From a virus: a stretch of 64,000 nt of DNA. The position numbers were made by a program, and so were the translations under genes. The notes under the pieces were generated by a model. It worked only from the letters and a program-made list of their open reading frames with translations, was not told the DNA's origin and did not search any database. This document shows positions 41,207-49,039 of this stretch, one piece after another; position 1 is the stretch's first letter, and every line of letters starts with the position of its first letter. The DNA lies in IMG/VR virus record IMGVR_UViG_3300044742_000232, positions 1 to 64,000 of that record; one strand, given 5' to 3'.

Positions 41207-42694
41207 TTAGAGGTTGACATTGTAGATTTGGTAGTCAAACCTTTCTTCTATATAATATTTGAGCCTTTCAGCGGCATGAAACAAGGTATAGTTCTTATGT
41301 TTCTTTGTAGAAAGATCATCAGCAATATCATAAACAACACATTCTGTTTTATCTTCGGACTTTCTCATTCCTCGGCCTAAACTTTGTAGTATTAGGATAC
41401 GAGATTTGGATGGGCTCGCAAAGATGATGTTATTAATATTTATGATAGAAATGCCTTCTGAAAACGTTCCCTGAGAGGCTATAGTAATGGAGTTTTTGGA
41501 GTTGTCAACAATGGACCGTATTTCGTTTCTTTCTTCCGAATCCACTTTTCCATGAATAAAATGAACTGGTCCTTTGTGTATTGAAGAATATCTACTCATT
41601 TCTTCTAGAATATCATAAAGTAGTTGACCGTGTTTCTCTACATATCTATAGAGAATAAGAGTGTTTCCTTCTAAAGAATAAGCTAGATTGGCAATAAACA
41701 TGTTTCTTTTTGAATGCGCAACCAGCCAATCTATCTCCATTGCATATTGATATTGTTTCTTTACTTTTTTCTGAGCATCAAATAGGAGCTTAGCATTCTT
41801 TTCAGGATGTTTTAGAATAATTGATTTTATTCGCAAATTGGATACGAAGCCCCGATCCATGAGCGTTTTCGTGTCTGTGGTCTTGTATAGCGGTCCTAGC
41901 AAGCCTTCAAGCGCGATCTGGGATGTTTCCGACCCATCCAGAGAGCCCGTAAAACCGAACTTATAAGCAATGGTTGTGGTTTTGCACATTAGCTCCACAA
42001 GGGACTTGGCTTTGACATGGTGAGCTTCATCGGTAATGATGGCATGAAACTTCTGGAACCAAGCGGCCGGTTGTTTGAAGACGCTTTGCCAAGTTGTAAT
42101 TGTGACTTTTTCGCCACTATCTTTCTCTTGACCTGAGTATATTTTGTGAATAGGTTCTTTATATCCATAGGTAGCAAAATCCCCTTCCAGCTGATGGATA
42201 AGAGTCGTATTAGAAACTACAATAAGGGTAGGTTTATTCAGATAGCGTGTTACCAGATACATGATAAGGGACTTGCCGCTACTGGTAGGACTGATGCAAA
42301 GCGCTCGCCGTTTTCGGATGCAATGGACAAAAGCATCAATTTGGTAGTCTCTTGGGGTGAGACTTTCTGGAAGGTTGAGGGAGGTTATGAATTCTTTTGC
42401 TTCAATGAGAGAGAAGTTGGAATCAAAAAAATCTCCCTCCAAAAGAAGTTCATAACCTTGTTCTTGACAAAACTTTTTGACGTAATGTAGAAGTCCAGCA
42501 TAAAGGGTGCGCTTCTTGACTGAAAATAAGTGAATATATCCCTGCCACAGCTTCTTTTTATATAGTGGATGATACTGATAATTGGGCACTCTAAATTTGA
42601 AAGTATCATCCAATTCATGTGCTATTGCTTCACTACAATCAATCTTTATATAAACGTGATTGAAGAAATGAACTGTTACGTTTTCTGTGGACAC
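41207..42694 (-). CDS. uvsW: DNA/RNA helicase UvsW
   Basis: 495 residues. Superfamily 2 motifs: PRDYQIDAFVHCI, Walker A ISPTSSGKSLIMYLV, DEAH box AIITDEAHHVKAKS, GFTGSLDG, TIASQGTFSEGISI and motif VI ILQSLGRGMRKS. It unwinds branched DNA and R-loops, shifting T4-type replication from origin to recombination mode. The endonuclease gene upstream overlaps its start by 19 bases. Confidence 0.95.
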   Translation of the reverse strand: MSTENVTVHFFNHVYIKIDCSEAIAHELDDTFKFRVPNYQYHPLYKKKLWQGYIHLFSVKKRTLYAGLLHYVKKFCQEQGYELLLEGDFFDSNFSLIEAKEFITSLNLPESLTPRDYQIDAFVHCIRKRRALCISPTSSGKSLIMYLVTRYLNKPTLIVVSNTTLIHQLEGDFATYGYKEPIHKIYSGQEKDSGEKVTITTWQSVFKQPAAWFQKFHAIITDEAHHVKAKSLVELMCKTTTIAYKFGFTGSLDGSETSQIALEGLLGPLYKTTDTKTLMDRGFVSNLRIKSIILKHPEKNAKLLFDAQKKVKKQYQYAMEIDWLVAHSKRNMFIANLAYSLEGNTLILYRYVEKHGQLLYDILEEMSRYSSIHKGPVHFIHGKVDSEERNEIRSIVDNSKNSITIASQGTFSEGISIININNIIFASPSKSRILILQSLGRGMRKSEDKTECVVYDIADDLSTKKHKNYTLFHAAERLKYYIEERFDYQIYNVNL

Positions 42695-43233
42695 TTGTTA
42701 TACTTTTTAGTATGATGATTTTCTCCCCTGGTGCCACATTTACTATGATCACGTTGAAAACGCCCTTCATCCCAACATCGTTTTAGAGAGTTTCCTTGTT
42801 TTTTTCTATCAACTCTTTTAGACAGTATAGACTGTATCTGGCTGTTTGAAAAAACACAGTTTGGTGAACGACCTAGATACCATTGATCTGGAATTGTTTC
42901 ATTAGGATATATGATTTTTTCTTGTTTACCGTTTGTGATCCATCGTGTATCTTTAGTAGTGGTTCCCCCATCACCATCTTCATTTCGTAGATTGGCCCAT
43001 TCATCTGATTTTATTACATTGAATTTATGCGAATATTCTAATGCTATTTTTCTAAATTCTTCCTTATTTTCTGTTTCAAATAATAACGTGGTTTTTATAT
43101 TCTTTCCATGCTTTTTTATATATCGTTTCCAATATTTGCCGCTACCGTTATATTCATAATAATTTGGTCTAGATGTTTTACATAGATACTTTAGGCCAGT
43201 ATCAATATGTTCTTTTATCAAAAGTCTAAGCAC
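42676..43233 (-). CDS. Putative homing endonuclease inserted between uvsY and uvsW
   Basis: 185 residues, GTG start after GGAGAATA overlapping the uvsY stop. TGLKYLCKTSRPNYYEYNGSGKYWKRYIKKHG is a pattern common in phage homing endonucleases with a GIY-YIG-like N terminus (family read with moderate certainty). The C-terminal part is basic and His-rich (RGENHHTKKYNKCPQK). Confidence 0.65.
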   Translation of the reverse strand: MLRLLIKEHIDTGLKYLCKTSRPNYYEYNGSGKYWKRYIKKHGKNIKTTLLFETENKEEFRKIALEYSHKFNVIKSDEWANLRNEDGDGGTTTKDTRWITNGKQEKIIYPNETIPDQWYLGRSPNCVFSNSQIQSILSKRVDRKKQGNSLKRCWDEGRFQRDHSKCGTRGENHHTKKYNKCPQKT

Positions 43234-43679
43234 TATTCTCCATTCTTGAATTTCTCAACATCAAATATCAATCTGAGATGAAAACTCCTATTCTTTATCA
43301 TTCCTATAATTTCTTCCAGAAAGTCCATTTTATCTTTTATGCTTTCTACTTTTTCTTTTAGTTCTTGTAATTCATCATCTGCATCTAGATAAATGTCCAA
43401 TTCTTTCCTTGTAATAGCAGCACCTTTAGCTGGTCCTTTTTTGGCCCAATCATACTTCGCTTTTGTTTCTTTTGAAGCTCCCTGGTCATAGTGATTATAT
43501 TTGAGAAGTTTCAGCTTGGCATAAGTTTTTTCAGCCTCGCGAAGTTCAATCTTAGCAGCAAGGAAGAGTTCATAATATTTGTGATGTAGTGTTGCGATGT
43601 TTGCTGTCTGTGATTGAAGTTGAGTCACATATAGCTGACGATCAACACTCCAGGCGACATGTAGTTCTTTGATATCCAT
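43233..43679 (-). CDS. uvsY: Recombination mediator UvsY
   Basis: 148 residues, T4 UvsY length. LHVAWSVDRQLYVTQLQSQT, KGPAKGAAITRKELDIYLDADDEL and IIGMIKNRSFHLRLIFDVEKF match the family. It helps UvsX displace single-strand binding protein. A TTGACT-17-TATACT promoter sits about 30 bases upstream. Confidence 0.9.
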   Translation of the reverse strand: MDIKELHVAWSVDRQLYVTQLQSQTANIATLHHKYYELFLAAKIELREAEKTYAKLKLLKYNHYDQGASKETKAKYDWAKKGPAKGAAITRKELDIYLDADDELQELKEKVESIKDKMDFLEEIIGMIKNRSFHLRLIFDVEKFKNGE

Positions 43680-43706
43680 GTAAGAATCCTTTGGTTATAA
43701 TGAGTA

Positions 43707-43735
43707 AGTATACATGAAACATATAGAAAAGTCAA
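43707..43735 (-). promoter_or_regulatory. Host-type promoter of uvsY
   Basis: TTGACT, 17 bases, TATACT on the minus strand, ending 28 bases before ATG 43679. It is divergent from a promoter for the plus-strand accessory operon. Confidence 0.7.
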
Positions 43736-43741
43736 TGGGGC

Positions 43742-43771
43742 TTGACAAGTAACGAGGTTTTATGGGATAAC
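43742..43771 (+). promoter_or_regulatory. Host-type promoter of the plus-strand operon
   Basis: TTGACA followed after 18 bases by GATAAC with an extended TGG just upstream. It precedes the structured leader at 43777-43901. Confidence 0.5.
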
Positions 43772-43776
43772 GATGT

Positions 43777-43901
43777 TGGTCCCCTGCTTGAATCGGCGGG
43801 TGTAGCGACTCTACTCAGTGCCTTGGAGCGTTAGAGCTTCCCCGCTGCTAACGCACACTCCCCAAGGACGATACGCAAGCTTGTTGGTTGGTGGGGGACC
43901 A
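43777..43901 (+). ncRNA. Structured leader RNA (multi-helix junction)
   Basis: Nested helices: TGGTCCCC/GGGGACCA closes the whole element, GCTTG/CAAGC lies within it, then GTAG-CGACTC-CTAC, then CCTTGG/CCAAGG stacked on GCGTTAG/CTAACGC. That gives a three-way junction of 125 bases between promoter and first gene. The last stem arm is followed by ACTTTTCATTTTTC, so it may end or attenuate transcription. Possible riboswitch-like regulator or free small RNA. Confidence 0.6.
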
Positions 43902-43928
43902 CTTTTCATTTTTCAACCGGAGAAAACC

Positions 43929-44429
43929 ATGTCCAAGTTAGCTACTTTTGCTCTTGCACTTATTGTATCAACTCCAGTTTTTGCTCAAAATGTCATCACA
44001 ATTGAGCGCAAAGAAACTTGGACAATCAAAGAATATGAGGAGGTGTCTAGAACTGCTGGCGTTGGCACCTTAGAGAAGTTGAAAACTCTCCCTCCAGGAT
44101 TTCATCATTTCCTGCCGGTTGTGAATCCCGTCCAAATCTATAGTGATGGAATGATTGTTTGTCGGGAAATGAAAAATGCCATCTCCTTTGGCAAAAGATT
44201 ATGGAATGGAGATGATCCAGAACAAGCTGTAAAAAAAATTGTGAAAGATAATGGGGGAGATGAAATTTGCTATAACAGGCCGGGTCTAGTTCTTACTTCC
44301 GCAGAAATTGCTATTCGGGGAGATGATAAACCAGGGACGCCCAATAGAATATATATTACAAAATGGAAAGACCAACATGGCAACTACCATTTTACTGGTA
44401 GCCCGTGTCATACCAAGAATTGTATGTAA
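43929..44429 (+). CDS. Secreted protein, unknown
   Basis: 166 residues from MSKLATFALALIVSTPVFAQ, a clean Sec signal with A-x-A-type cleavage, and CCGGAGAAAACC before ATG. The mature part has two pairs of Cys (IVCREMK, EICYNRPG, CHTKNC). First gene of the plus-strand operon. No family recognised. Confidence 0.7.
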   Translation: MSKLATFALALIVSTPVFAQNVITIERKETWTIKEYEEVSRTAGVGTLEKLKTLPPGFHHFLPVVNPVQIYSDGMIVCREMKNAISFGKRLWNGDDPEQAVKKIVKDNGGDEICYNRPGLVLTSAEIAIRGDDKPGTPNRIYITKWKDQHGNYHFTGSPCHTKNCM

Positions 44430-44442
44430 GGAAACTGGTGTT

Positions 44443-44712
44443 ATGCGGACGATCAGAAATATCTTTGGAACAGTGACATTTCTGTTTCTTATTTTTACTG
44501 TGCTGTTTTGGTTGAATGCCTATGGTCATTATAGTTCAGGAGGCGAAGGAGGCCAAAAAGAAGGCTATGTTTCTCTCCAGCTTTCTATGATTCCTTCATC
44601 AATTGCAATGATGTTTTTGGTGCTTACAATAATATGCACTGTCATAATCAACCGTAGCAATGAAGGTGAAACGCCAAATGTCAGAACACGCCACACGCGG
44701 AGAGGTTCATAA
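44443..44712 (+). CDS. Two-helix membrane protein
   Basis: 89 residues from MRTIRNIFGTVTFLFLIFTV. Two transmembrane helices (residues about 8-26 and 52-70) flank a short Gly-rich loop; the C terminus is polar. AAGGAAAC precedes the start, 13 bases after the previous stop. Function unknown. Confidence 0.65.
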   Translation: MRTIRNIFGTVTFLFLIFTVLFWLNAYGHYSSGGEGGQKEGYVSLQLSMIPSSIAMMFLVLTIICTVIINRSNEGETPNVRTRHTRRGS

Positions 44713-44902
44713 CAAGCATCTGATCTATAGAACATCAGATGAAACAGAAGAATTTCGTGGCACATGCATTTTCTGCGGCGCTACAGATATGTCTTATGAA
44801 GAAAGTAAAGACGAGTGCCCCAATCCTAAGCGGCTGACTTACCGTGAGGGAATTGCTTTGAGCGGCGATAGACTGCACGTTCAGCGGATGAATAACGACT
44901 GA
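44678..44902 (+). CDS. Small zinc-finger-like protein
   Basis: 74 residues from MSEHATRGEVHNKHLIYRTS. GTCIFCGATDMSYEESKDECPNP has three Cys plus acidic residues. Overlaps the membrane-protein gene, and its end overlaps tail-to-tail with the minus-strand gene at 44826. Confidence 0.6.
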   Translation: MSEHATRGEVHNKHLIYRTSDETEEFRGTCIFCGATDMSYEESKDECPNPKRLTYREGIALSGDRLHVQRMNND

Positions 44903-45125
44903 TTTCTCTCACTTGTCCGACCGTGCAACCAATGTTTTTAGCAATCCATTGGGGCGGTTTTCTATTGCTGAGAGCTAGGAGAATGCGAGCGATATCCAAG
45001 TTGGTTAGTCCCGGCAGACTATCTCTCCATTCATGTCTGCATTTCTCACAGATGAAACCTCCACTCAAAGGGAGTCCTCCAAAAGACTGGCATTGCGGAC
45101 ATTTTTTGGGCGGCCATTTCTTCAT
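44826..45125 (-). CDS. Zinc ribbon with helix-turn-helix
   Basis: 99 residues. CPQCQSFGG and FICEKCRHEW form a zinc ribbon. IARILLALSNRKPPQWIAKNIGCTVGQVREI is a helix-turn-helix, so a DNA-binding regulator is plausible. Starts a minus-strand island within the plus-strand region. Confidence 0.65.
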   Translation of the reverse strand: MKKWPPKKCPQCQSFGGLPLSGGFICEKCRHEWRDSLPGLTNLDIARILLALSNRKPPQWIAKNIGCTVGQVREISRYSSAERAVYRRSKQFPHGKSAA

Positions 45126-45136
45126 GTTGTTTCTCT

Positions 45137-45538
45137 CTACGTTGGAACATTCCGCGCAGAAAAAAGTGTTCCAGTTCCATTATGAATTGTTATCATTGTT
45201 CCTGCTTTTCCTATAGAATCAGCATTCATTTTTCGAATTCTTGCTCCTCCTCCAGCTTTTATTAATATGTCACTTAGTTTTTTACGAATAGTATTGATTT
45301 GTTCCAGACGCACAAGATGCACACGACTTTCTATTTCAATAAAATCATAGCGAAGTTGCGATGGTAAAACGAAAACAGGAGTTCGCTTGACTTTACAATA
45401 CTCACAATCACAGCCACGATTGCCGCGCCGTGTATGTCGTTTCAGTTCATTGGCAAGCAGCAAAGGAATCATTCTCTCATTCGCTGCTTGCTCAATCCTT
45501 GCTTCAAGCGCTGTCAGAGGCGTCTGGTTTGTTATCAT
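45137..45538 (-). CDS. Unknown protein with Cys cluster
   Basis: 133 residues from MITNQTPLTALEARIEQAAN. TRRGNRGCDCEYCKVKRTPV is a compact Cys cluster. IESRVHLVRLEQINTIRKKL is a helix and the Gly-rich end GAGGGARIRKMN-like is short. No family recognised. Confidence 0.6.
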   Translation of the reverse strand: MITNQTPLTALEARIEQAANERMIPLLLANELKRHTRRGNRGCDCEYCKVKRTPVFVLPSQLRYDFIEIESRVHLVRLEQINTIRKKLSDILIKAGGGARIRKMNADSIGKAGTMITIHNGTGTLFSARNVPT

Positions 45539-45950
45539 CGCCGCCCCTTGAAACTTCATCCGTCGTCTTGGCGAGTTTGGCATAAGCATTGGCGATTTCC
45601 AGGGCGTTGAGCGTGGCATGGGACGCTAAGGTGAGTTCCAAATCAGTTTCCAAGCGTTTCAATCTCTCTTCCATTTTCTTCAGAGTTTTTACCCGTGCTG
45701 CCGAGACGCCGGGTTTCTGCAACATTACTTTTCTATCATTTGGATCAAACACAGGAGGTGAGTCTGGTTTGTTTTGTTTGTCATATTCAATTGATATCTT
45801 GTCTCGGACATTCAAAGCATTATCAAGAATAGATATGCGTTTCTTGGCCAATTCATCAGCACGAATAGCTATAACGCCAGCTTCTATTCTTTCTCCGAGC
45901 CCCGCAATAGTTTGATCAATTTTAGATTGCAGAGTTGAGATATCAGTCAT
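45504..45950 (-). CDS. Coiled-coil protein, unknown
   Basis: 148 residues, MTDISTLQSKIDQTIAGLGE, helical nearly throughout with a coiled coil near VSAARVKTLKKMEERLKRLE. Overlaps the next gene by 35 bases. No family recognised. Confidence 0.65.
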   Translation of the reverse strand: MTDISTLQSKIDQTIAGLGERIEAGVIAIRADELAKKRISILDNALNVRDKISIEYDKQNKPDSPPVFDPNDRKVMLQKPGVSAARVKTLKKMEERLKRLETDLELTLASHATLNALEIANAYAKLAKTTDEVSRGGDDNKPDASDSA

Positions 45951-45981
45951 GTTGTGTGATTCCCCTTTATTTTGAAACTGG

Positions 45982-46073
45982 AGGAAACAGCGGCTCCCTG
46001 GAAAGATTCACGAATGCCAAGTTTCCAAACCTACCACTAGCCCAGCGTGGCACAAGGCACTCAACCGTGTTTC
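45982..46073. other. Long-range stem in a 156-base gene gap
   Basis: GGAAAC/GTTTCC and CGG/CCG pair across about 90 bases, with inner partial repeats of GGCAC. Strand not resolved. A small RNA or leader of the gene at 45950 is possible; weak evidence. Confidence 0.3.
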
Positions 46074-46106
46074 CGAGAACTGGACTAAAGGAAAGAGGAG
46101 TTCCTG

Positions 46107-46658
46107 TCAAGGTGTTTTTCTAATTGATGTTCCAAAAAGCATCGTCCGGTTTTCTCCCTTTACAATGAAGAGTTTTTTACCTGTCTTTAGGTAGGCATCT
46201 ATGAACGTTTTCCAAGGTCTTTTTTCTTTCCAGTTATCGTTGCGAAACTTATCCACATAAAAAACTAGGTTGCATTCTTCATCTGTTGTTGTGCCCATAA
46301 CAATACGACTTACTCTAGGCCACATTTCGTCTGGCCCAAGTCCCTGTAACCAAAGACAACTAAAGTCCCGGCAGGATTGAGGACGATTTTCATAGATCAT
46401 ACATTTGTTGCAACTCTGATCGGCATGGGGGCACCAAACATCTCTGCGCTTCCCGAATTCAGGAATCGCTAGAATCTTGCAGCATAGTGAGCAGTCACCA
46501 CATTCACGTCGGTTTGAATGATTTGAGTGCTTCGCCGGCGCTGTTGAAACTGTTGTTGTTTCGTTTCTTTCGCTTGCGTCGGGTTTCTTCAAGTTGCTGT
46601 TCACGTAGTTGCTCCGATTTCTGTCTTGCAAAACGGGGAGCACGGCCAGAAATACCAT
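46107..46658 (-). CDS. YkgJ-family Cys-cluster protein
   Basis: 183 residues. CGDCSLCCKI, VWCPHADQSCNKCMIYENRP and QSCRDFSCLWLQGLG give the eight-Cys pattern of YkgJ/Fe-S or zinc cluster proteins. The first 45 residues overlap the upstream gene in another frame; GGGAAG before ATG 46658 supports that start but an inner start is possible. Activity unknown. Confidence 0.7.
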   Translation of the reverse strand: MVFLAVLPVLQDRNRSNYVNSNLKKPDASERNETTTVSTAPAKHSNHSNRRECGDCSLCCKILAIPEFGKRRDVWCPHADQSCNKCMIYENRPQSCRDFSCLWLQGLGPDEMWPRVSRIVMGTTTDEECNLVFYVDKFRNDNWKEKRPWKTFIDAYLKTGKKLFIVKGENRTMLFGTSIRKTP

Positions 46659-46695
46659 GCTTATGACTTCCCATTCCTCCTCTACCTTTTATCAT
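46504..46695 (-). CDS. Small very basic protein
   Basis: 63 residues, MIKGRGGMGSHKHGISGRAP, Arg/Lys-rich helix. The first ATG overlaps the upstream stop; a second ATG (MGSHKHG) directly follows AGGAGGA. Shares 155 bases with the YkgJ-like gene in another frame, an unusually long overlap. Confidence 0.5.
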   Translation of the reverse strand: MIKGRGGMGSHKHGISGRAPRFARQKSEQLREQQLEETRRKRKKRNNNSFNSAGEALKSFKPT

Positions 46696-46856
46696 CAGAA
46701 TCCTACTGGAGCCATATCGTCTGATTTACAGCGCGGGCATTTGGCCGGTTTTGGATTGCGATAATAAGCATCACGATCTTTTGGTAAGGGCTTTTTATGA
46801 TCCTTATGACCACACGATTGACACTGCCAGTATGGTTTTGGGTTTTCTTGGGCCAT
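46695..46856 (-). CDS. Small zinc-ribbon protein
   Basis: 53 residues from MAQENPKPYWQCQSCGHKDH. CQSCGHKD and AKCPRCKSDD form a rubredoxin-like zinc ribbon. AAGGTAAATACGCT precedes ATG. Function unknown. Confidence 0.65.
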   Translation of the reverse strand: MAQENPKPYWQCQSCGHKDHKKPLPKDRDAYYRNPKPAKCPRCKSDDMAPVGF

Positions 46857-46875
46857 AGCGTATTTACCTTTTTTT

Positions 46876-47574
46876 TCATACATAACAGTTAATCACCTCT
46901 ACCTTGATACCGTTTTTGTGTGAGGGTGGAAACCAATCGTATTGTCCGCGCTCCGGTAGTCCCTCTTTGAATGCCGCCCATTGTTCATCTGGGATTATTT
47001 TCTTTGGTGCATCATCTCCTAGATCGTCGCCAAAGAGCCATTTAGTTAGACCCCGATATTTTTGTCCTATGTTTTGATAGTTCAGGATGCTAATAGATGG
47101 GTCTACCGACGCCCATGAAAACTCCGTTGCGAGCTTGGTGTCAAAGTAAGCTATGCGCGTCAGAGCTTCAAGAGGAATTTTTCCGAGGTGCGCGCAGTTG
47201 CCCATGGCTTGAATAGACTTTTCATAATCACCAGCCCATTCATGAAGTTTTTCGCGAAAATAAGCTGTACGTTGTTTTATATCCCATTCTGGTTTGAATT
47301 GCCTGTTGTATTGTGTTAAGCAATCTTCATCTGGAACAAAATTGAAAGGGTTCAGTTTGAAAGTATCAATCTCAATAACTGCACAAAGGGTTGATCCTCC
47401 ATTTGTTGCATTGATTGCAAAGTATGGAGCATAAGCGTTTGTCAGATAAACGCAATCGGTGCGGCTAGGAAAATCAACGCAATCCCATTCTGACCGTCGC
47501 TTGCCCCGAGGTTCAATTCCCCGCCGCAGAATACGTGAGGCGGCCTTTGCGCTGGTGCCGTGATAGAGCTTCAC
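46876..47574 (-). CDS. Possible ADP-ribosyltransferase-fold protein
   Basis: 232 residues. MKLYHGTSAKAASRILRRGI, the spaced VYLTNAYAPYFAINA and CAVIEIDTFKL recall the H-Y-type ADP-ribosyltransferase/RNA 2'-phosphotransferase fold (H-G-T-S ... Y-L-T). A catalytic Glu cannot be assigned by eye. Such phage enzymes modify host proteins or RNA. The fold call is inference. Confidence 0.55.
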   Translation of the reverse strand: MKLYHGTSAKAASRILRRGIEPRGKRRSEWDCVDFPSRTDCVYLTNAYAPYFAINATNGGSTLCAVIEIDTFKLNPFNFVPDEDCLTQYNRQFKPEWDIKQRTAYFREKLHEWAGDYEKSIQAMGNCAHLGKIPLEALTRIAYFDTKLATEFSWASVDPSISILNYQNIGQKYRGLTKWLFGDDLGDDAPKKIIPDEQWAAFKEGLPERGQYDWFPPSHKNGIKVEVINCYV

Positions 47575-47698
47575 TTTGGTTTACCTTCTCCCGGAATTTT
47601 TGCCAGCAGGGAAGATGCCAGTAACCATTTGCTACTGGTATCACTCCCTTTCCTTTACCGCAGCCTTTACAGATTCTAGGGCGCGGTTTTGTTTTCAT
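47513..47698 (-). CDS. Small zinc-finger protein
   Basis: 61 residues. ICKGCGKGKGVIPVANGYWHLPCWQKF carries C-x2-C and H-x2-C ligands. Its end overlaps the ADP-ribosyltransferase-like gene by 62 bases. Function unknown. Confidence 0.6.
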   Translation of the reverse strand: MKTKPRPRICKGCGKGKGVIPVANGYWHLPCWQKFREKVNQSEALSRHQRKGRLTYSAAGN

Positions 47699-47876
47699 TT
47701 TTTAGTACCTCAACTAAGGCTTCAAGAGCCCTTGTTATGTTACCTGCATCATCTGCCCTATGCAATGATGTTTTCCGATAACCAACAAGATCGCTTTGAA
47801 TTTGTAAAGCGTAATTGTATAGGGTGTATCCTTCTGCTTTCTGGAGGATTCTTTTCCAATCATCTTTTGATCTCAT
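47676..47876 (-). CDS. Small helical protein, unknown
   Basis: 66 residues, MRSKDDWKRILQKAEGYTLY, helical. It is the first gene of the minus-strand island, facing away from the plus-strand gene at 48048. No family recognised. Confidence 0.6.
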   Translation of the reverse strand: MRSKDDWKRILQKAEGYTLYNYALQIQSDLVGYRKTSLHRADDAGNITRALEALVEVLKNENKTAP

Positions 47877-48047
47877 TTGCGGCCCATCCTACAACAGCTA
47901 AGGTGTTCTGTTCATCACACATACAGACACAGTACGTTGTTCAGAACAAGTAATGTTTTCGTGATCAGAAGTAACATAAACGTGATTTCCGGAAGTCTGT
48001 TGAACATGGTAGTCTGAAAAAGTCACAAACGAGATAGGAAGTGTGTC

Positions 48048-48344
48048 ATGACCTTGTATGTTCCGACCGTGCATCTCAATGGCACATCCAAGGAAGCTCT
48101 TATTGAGCAACAAACAGAGATTCATAATGCGGCAATGATTCTTTTGAAGAAACTCGCTGATGCTACGCCGCACGACAGGGATTATTACGTGCAGAAAAAT
48201 CCAAAGGCTGGAGCGGAAGCAAGAAAGGCTCACAGTGAATGGATGACTATTGTGAGGGATATTATAACTCAAAGTGAAGCCCGCGCAATCGCCATTCAAG
48301 AGCAACCCGCGCAATTGCCATTCAAGAGCAAGGAGAATGAGTGA
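48048..48344 (+). CDS. Conserved phage protein (VHLNGTS type)
   Basis: 98 residues. VPTVHLNGTSKEALIEQQTEIHNAA is a pattern I recall from many phage hypothetical proteins. The middle holds DRDYYVQKNPKAGAEARKAH. The C terminus repeats IAIQEQPAQLPFKS. Function unknown. Confidence 0.7.
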   Translation: MTLYVPTVHLNGTSKEALIEQQTEIHNAAMILLKKLADATPHDRDYYVQKNPKAGAEARKAHSEWMTIVRDIITQSEARAIAIQEQPAQLPFKSKENE

Positions 48345-48652
48345 TGAAATGGGTAATGCTGCATCCGAAAGCAACGTTAGCTCACTTGGGATTTATACCG
48401 AGTTTTCTAGATGAGAATGATCCGCGTCGTGCAGTTGAGCAGTTGCATGAAAACTATCAACATGGTGGCGGTTGGATACCTTTAGATGGGTTCAAGCTCA
48501 TAAGAAGTATCGTTCTAAGGTATCCAGGTGATCCGCCTCTAACACCGTTGGCGGCAACTCATCTTCGCCAAGAGCTTATTGTCGTCTATGATAATGCCGT
48601 TGTTGCGGTCTTTCAACCCGACCGTAGCTTTGTAGCAGCGATCATGGACTAA
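48344..48652 (+). CDS. Small protein, unknown
   Basis: 102 residues from MKWVMLHPKATLAHLGFIPS, with AAGGAG 8 bases before ATG and overlap with the previous stop. LDENDPRRAVEQLHENYQHGGGW and a beta-rich end. No family recognised. Confidence 0.65.
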   Translation: MKWVMLHPKATLAHLGFIPSFLDENDPRRAVEQLHENYQHGGGWIPLDGFKLIRSIVLRYPGDPPLTPLAATHLRQELIVVYDNAVVAVFQPDRSFVAAIMD

Positions 48653-48665
48653 AAGGAGAGCACAG

Positions 48666-48851
48666 ATGAAACGCCGCCAAATCCGAGTTGATGGACTGGA
48701 CCCCAATGGTATCCGGCGCGTGTTTGGTTATGCCGATATGGAAGAGGATGCACGTCGCGAGGCCATGTTTGCTGCCGCCGAGTATGTAGAGCGTCGGCCG
48801 GATACAAAGCCTCTGGAGAAGTGGAATTTTGTTCCGGGAAGAGGAAGGTGA
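48666..48851 (+). CDS. Small basic protein, unknown
   Basis: 61 residues, MKRRQIRVDGLDPNGIRRVF, with AAAAGGAGAGCACAG before ATG. No family recognised. Confidence 0.65.
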   Translation: MKRRQIRVDGLDPNGIRRVFGYADMEEDARREAMFAAAEYVERRPDTKPLEKWNFVPGRGR

Positions 48852-49039
48852 AGAAAAACACACATGTCTTTCGAGTTTGTGCTGTCTGTGGTTTGCGCCA
48901 TGGTGTTACCTATGGGTTTCGCAGCACATTAACTCGTCTTGGCATTCCAGGTGACAAGGCTGTGAAAGAATGTGTTATCAAAGCTGCCGCTGAACGTGAT
49001 CCAAAGATACGCGCGAAGAAAAAGGAGGTGAAAGGATGA
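48848..49039 (+). CDS. Small Cys protein, unknown
   Basis: 63 residues, GTG start after GGAAGAGGAAG, overlapping the previous stop. HVFRVCAVCGLRHGVTYGF looks like a half zinc site. No family recognised. Confidence 0.6.
   Translation: MKKNTHVFRVCAVCGLRHGVTYGFRSTLTRLGIPGDKAVKECVIKAAAERDPKIRAKKKEVKG

Noticed and set aside
47898-48374. 158-codon minus-strand frame
   Set aside because: It is antisense to the better supported plus-strand gene at 48048 and has Cys/Leu-rich random character.
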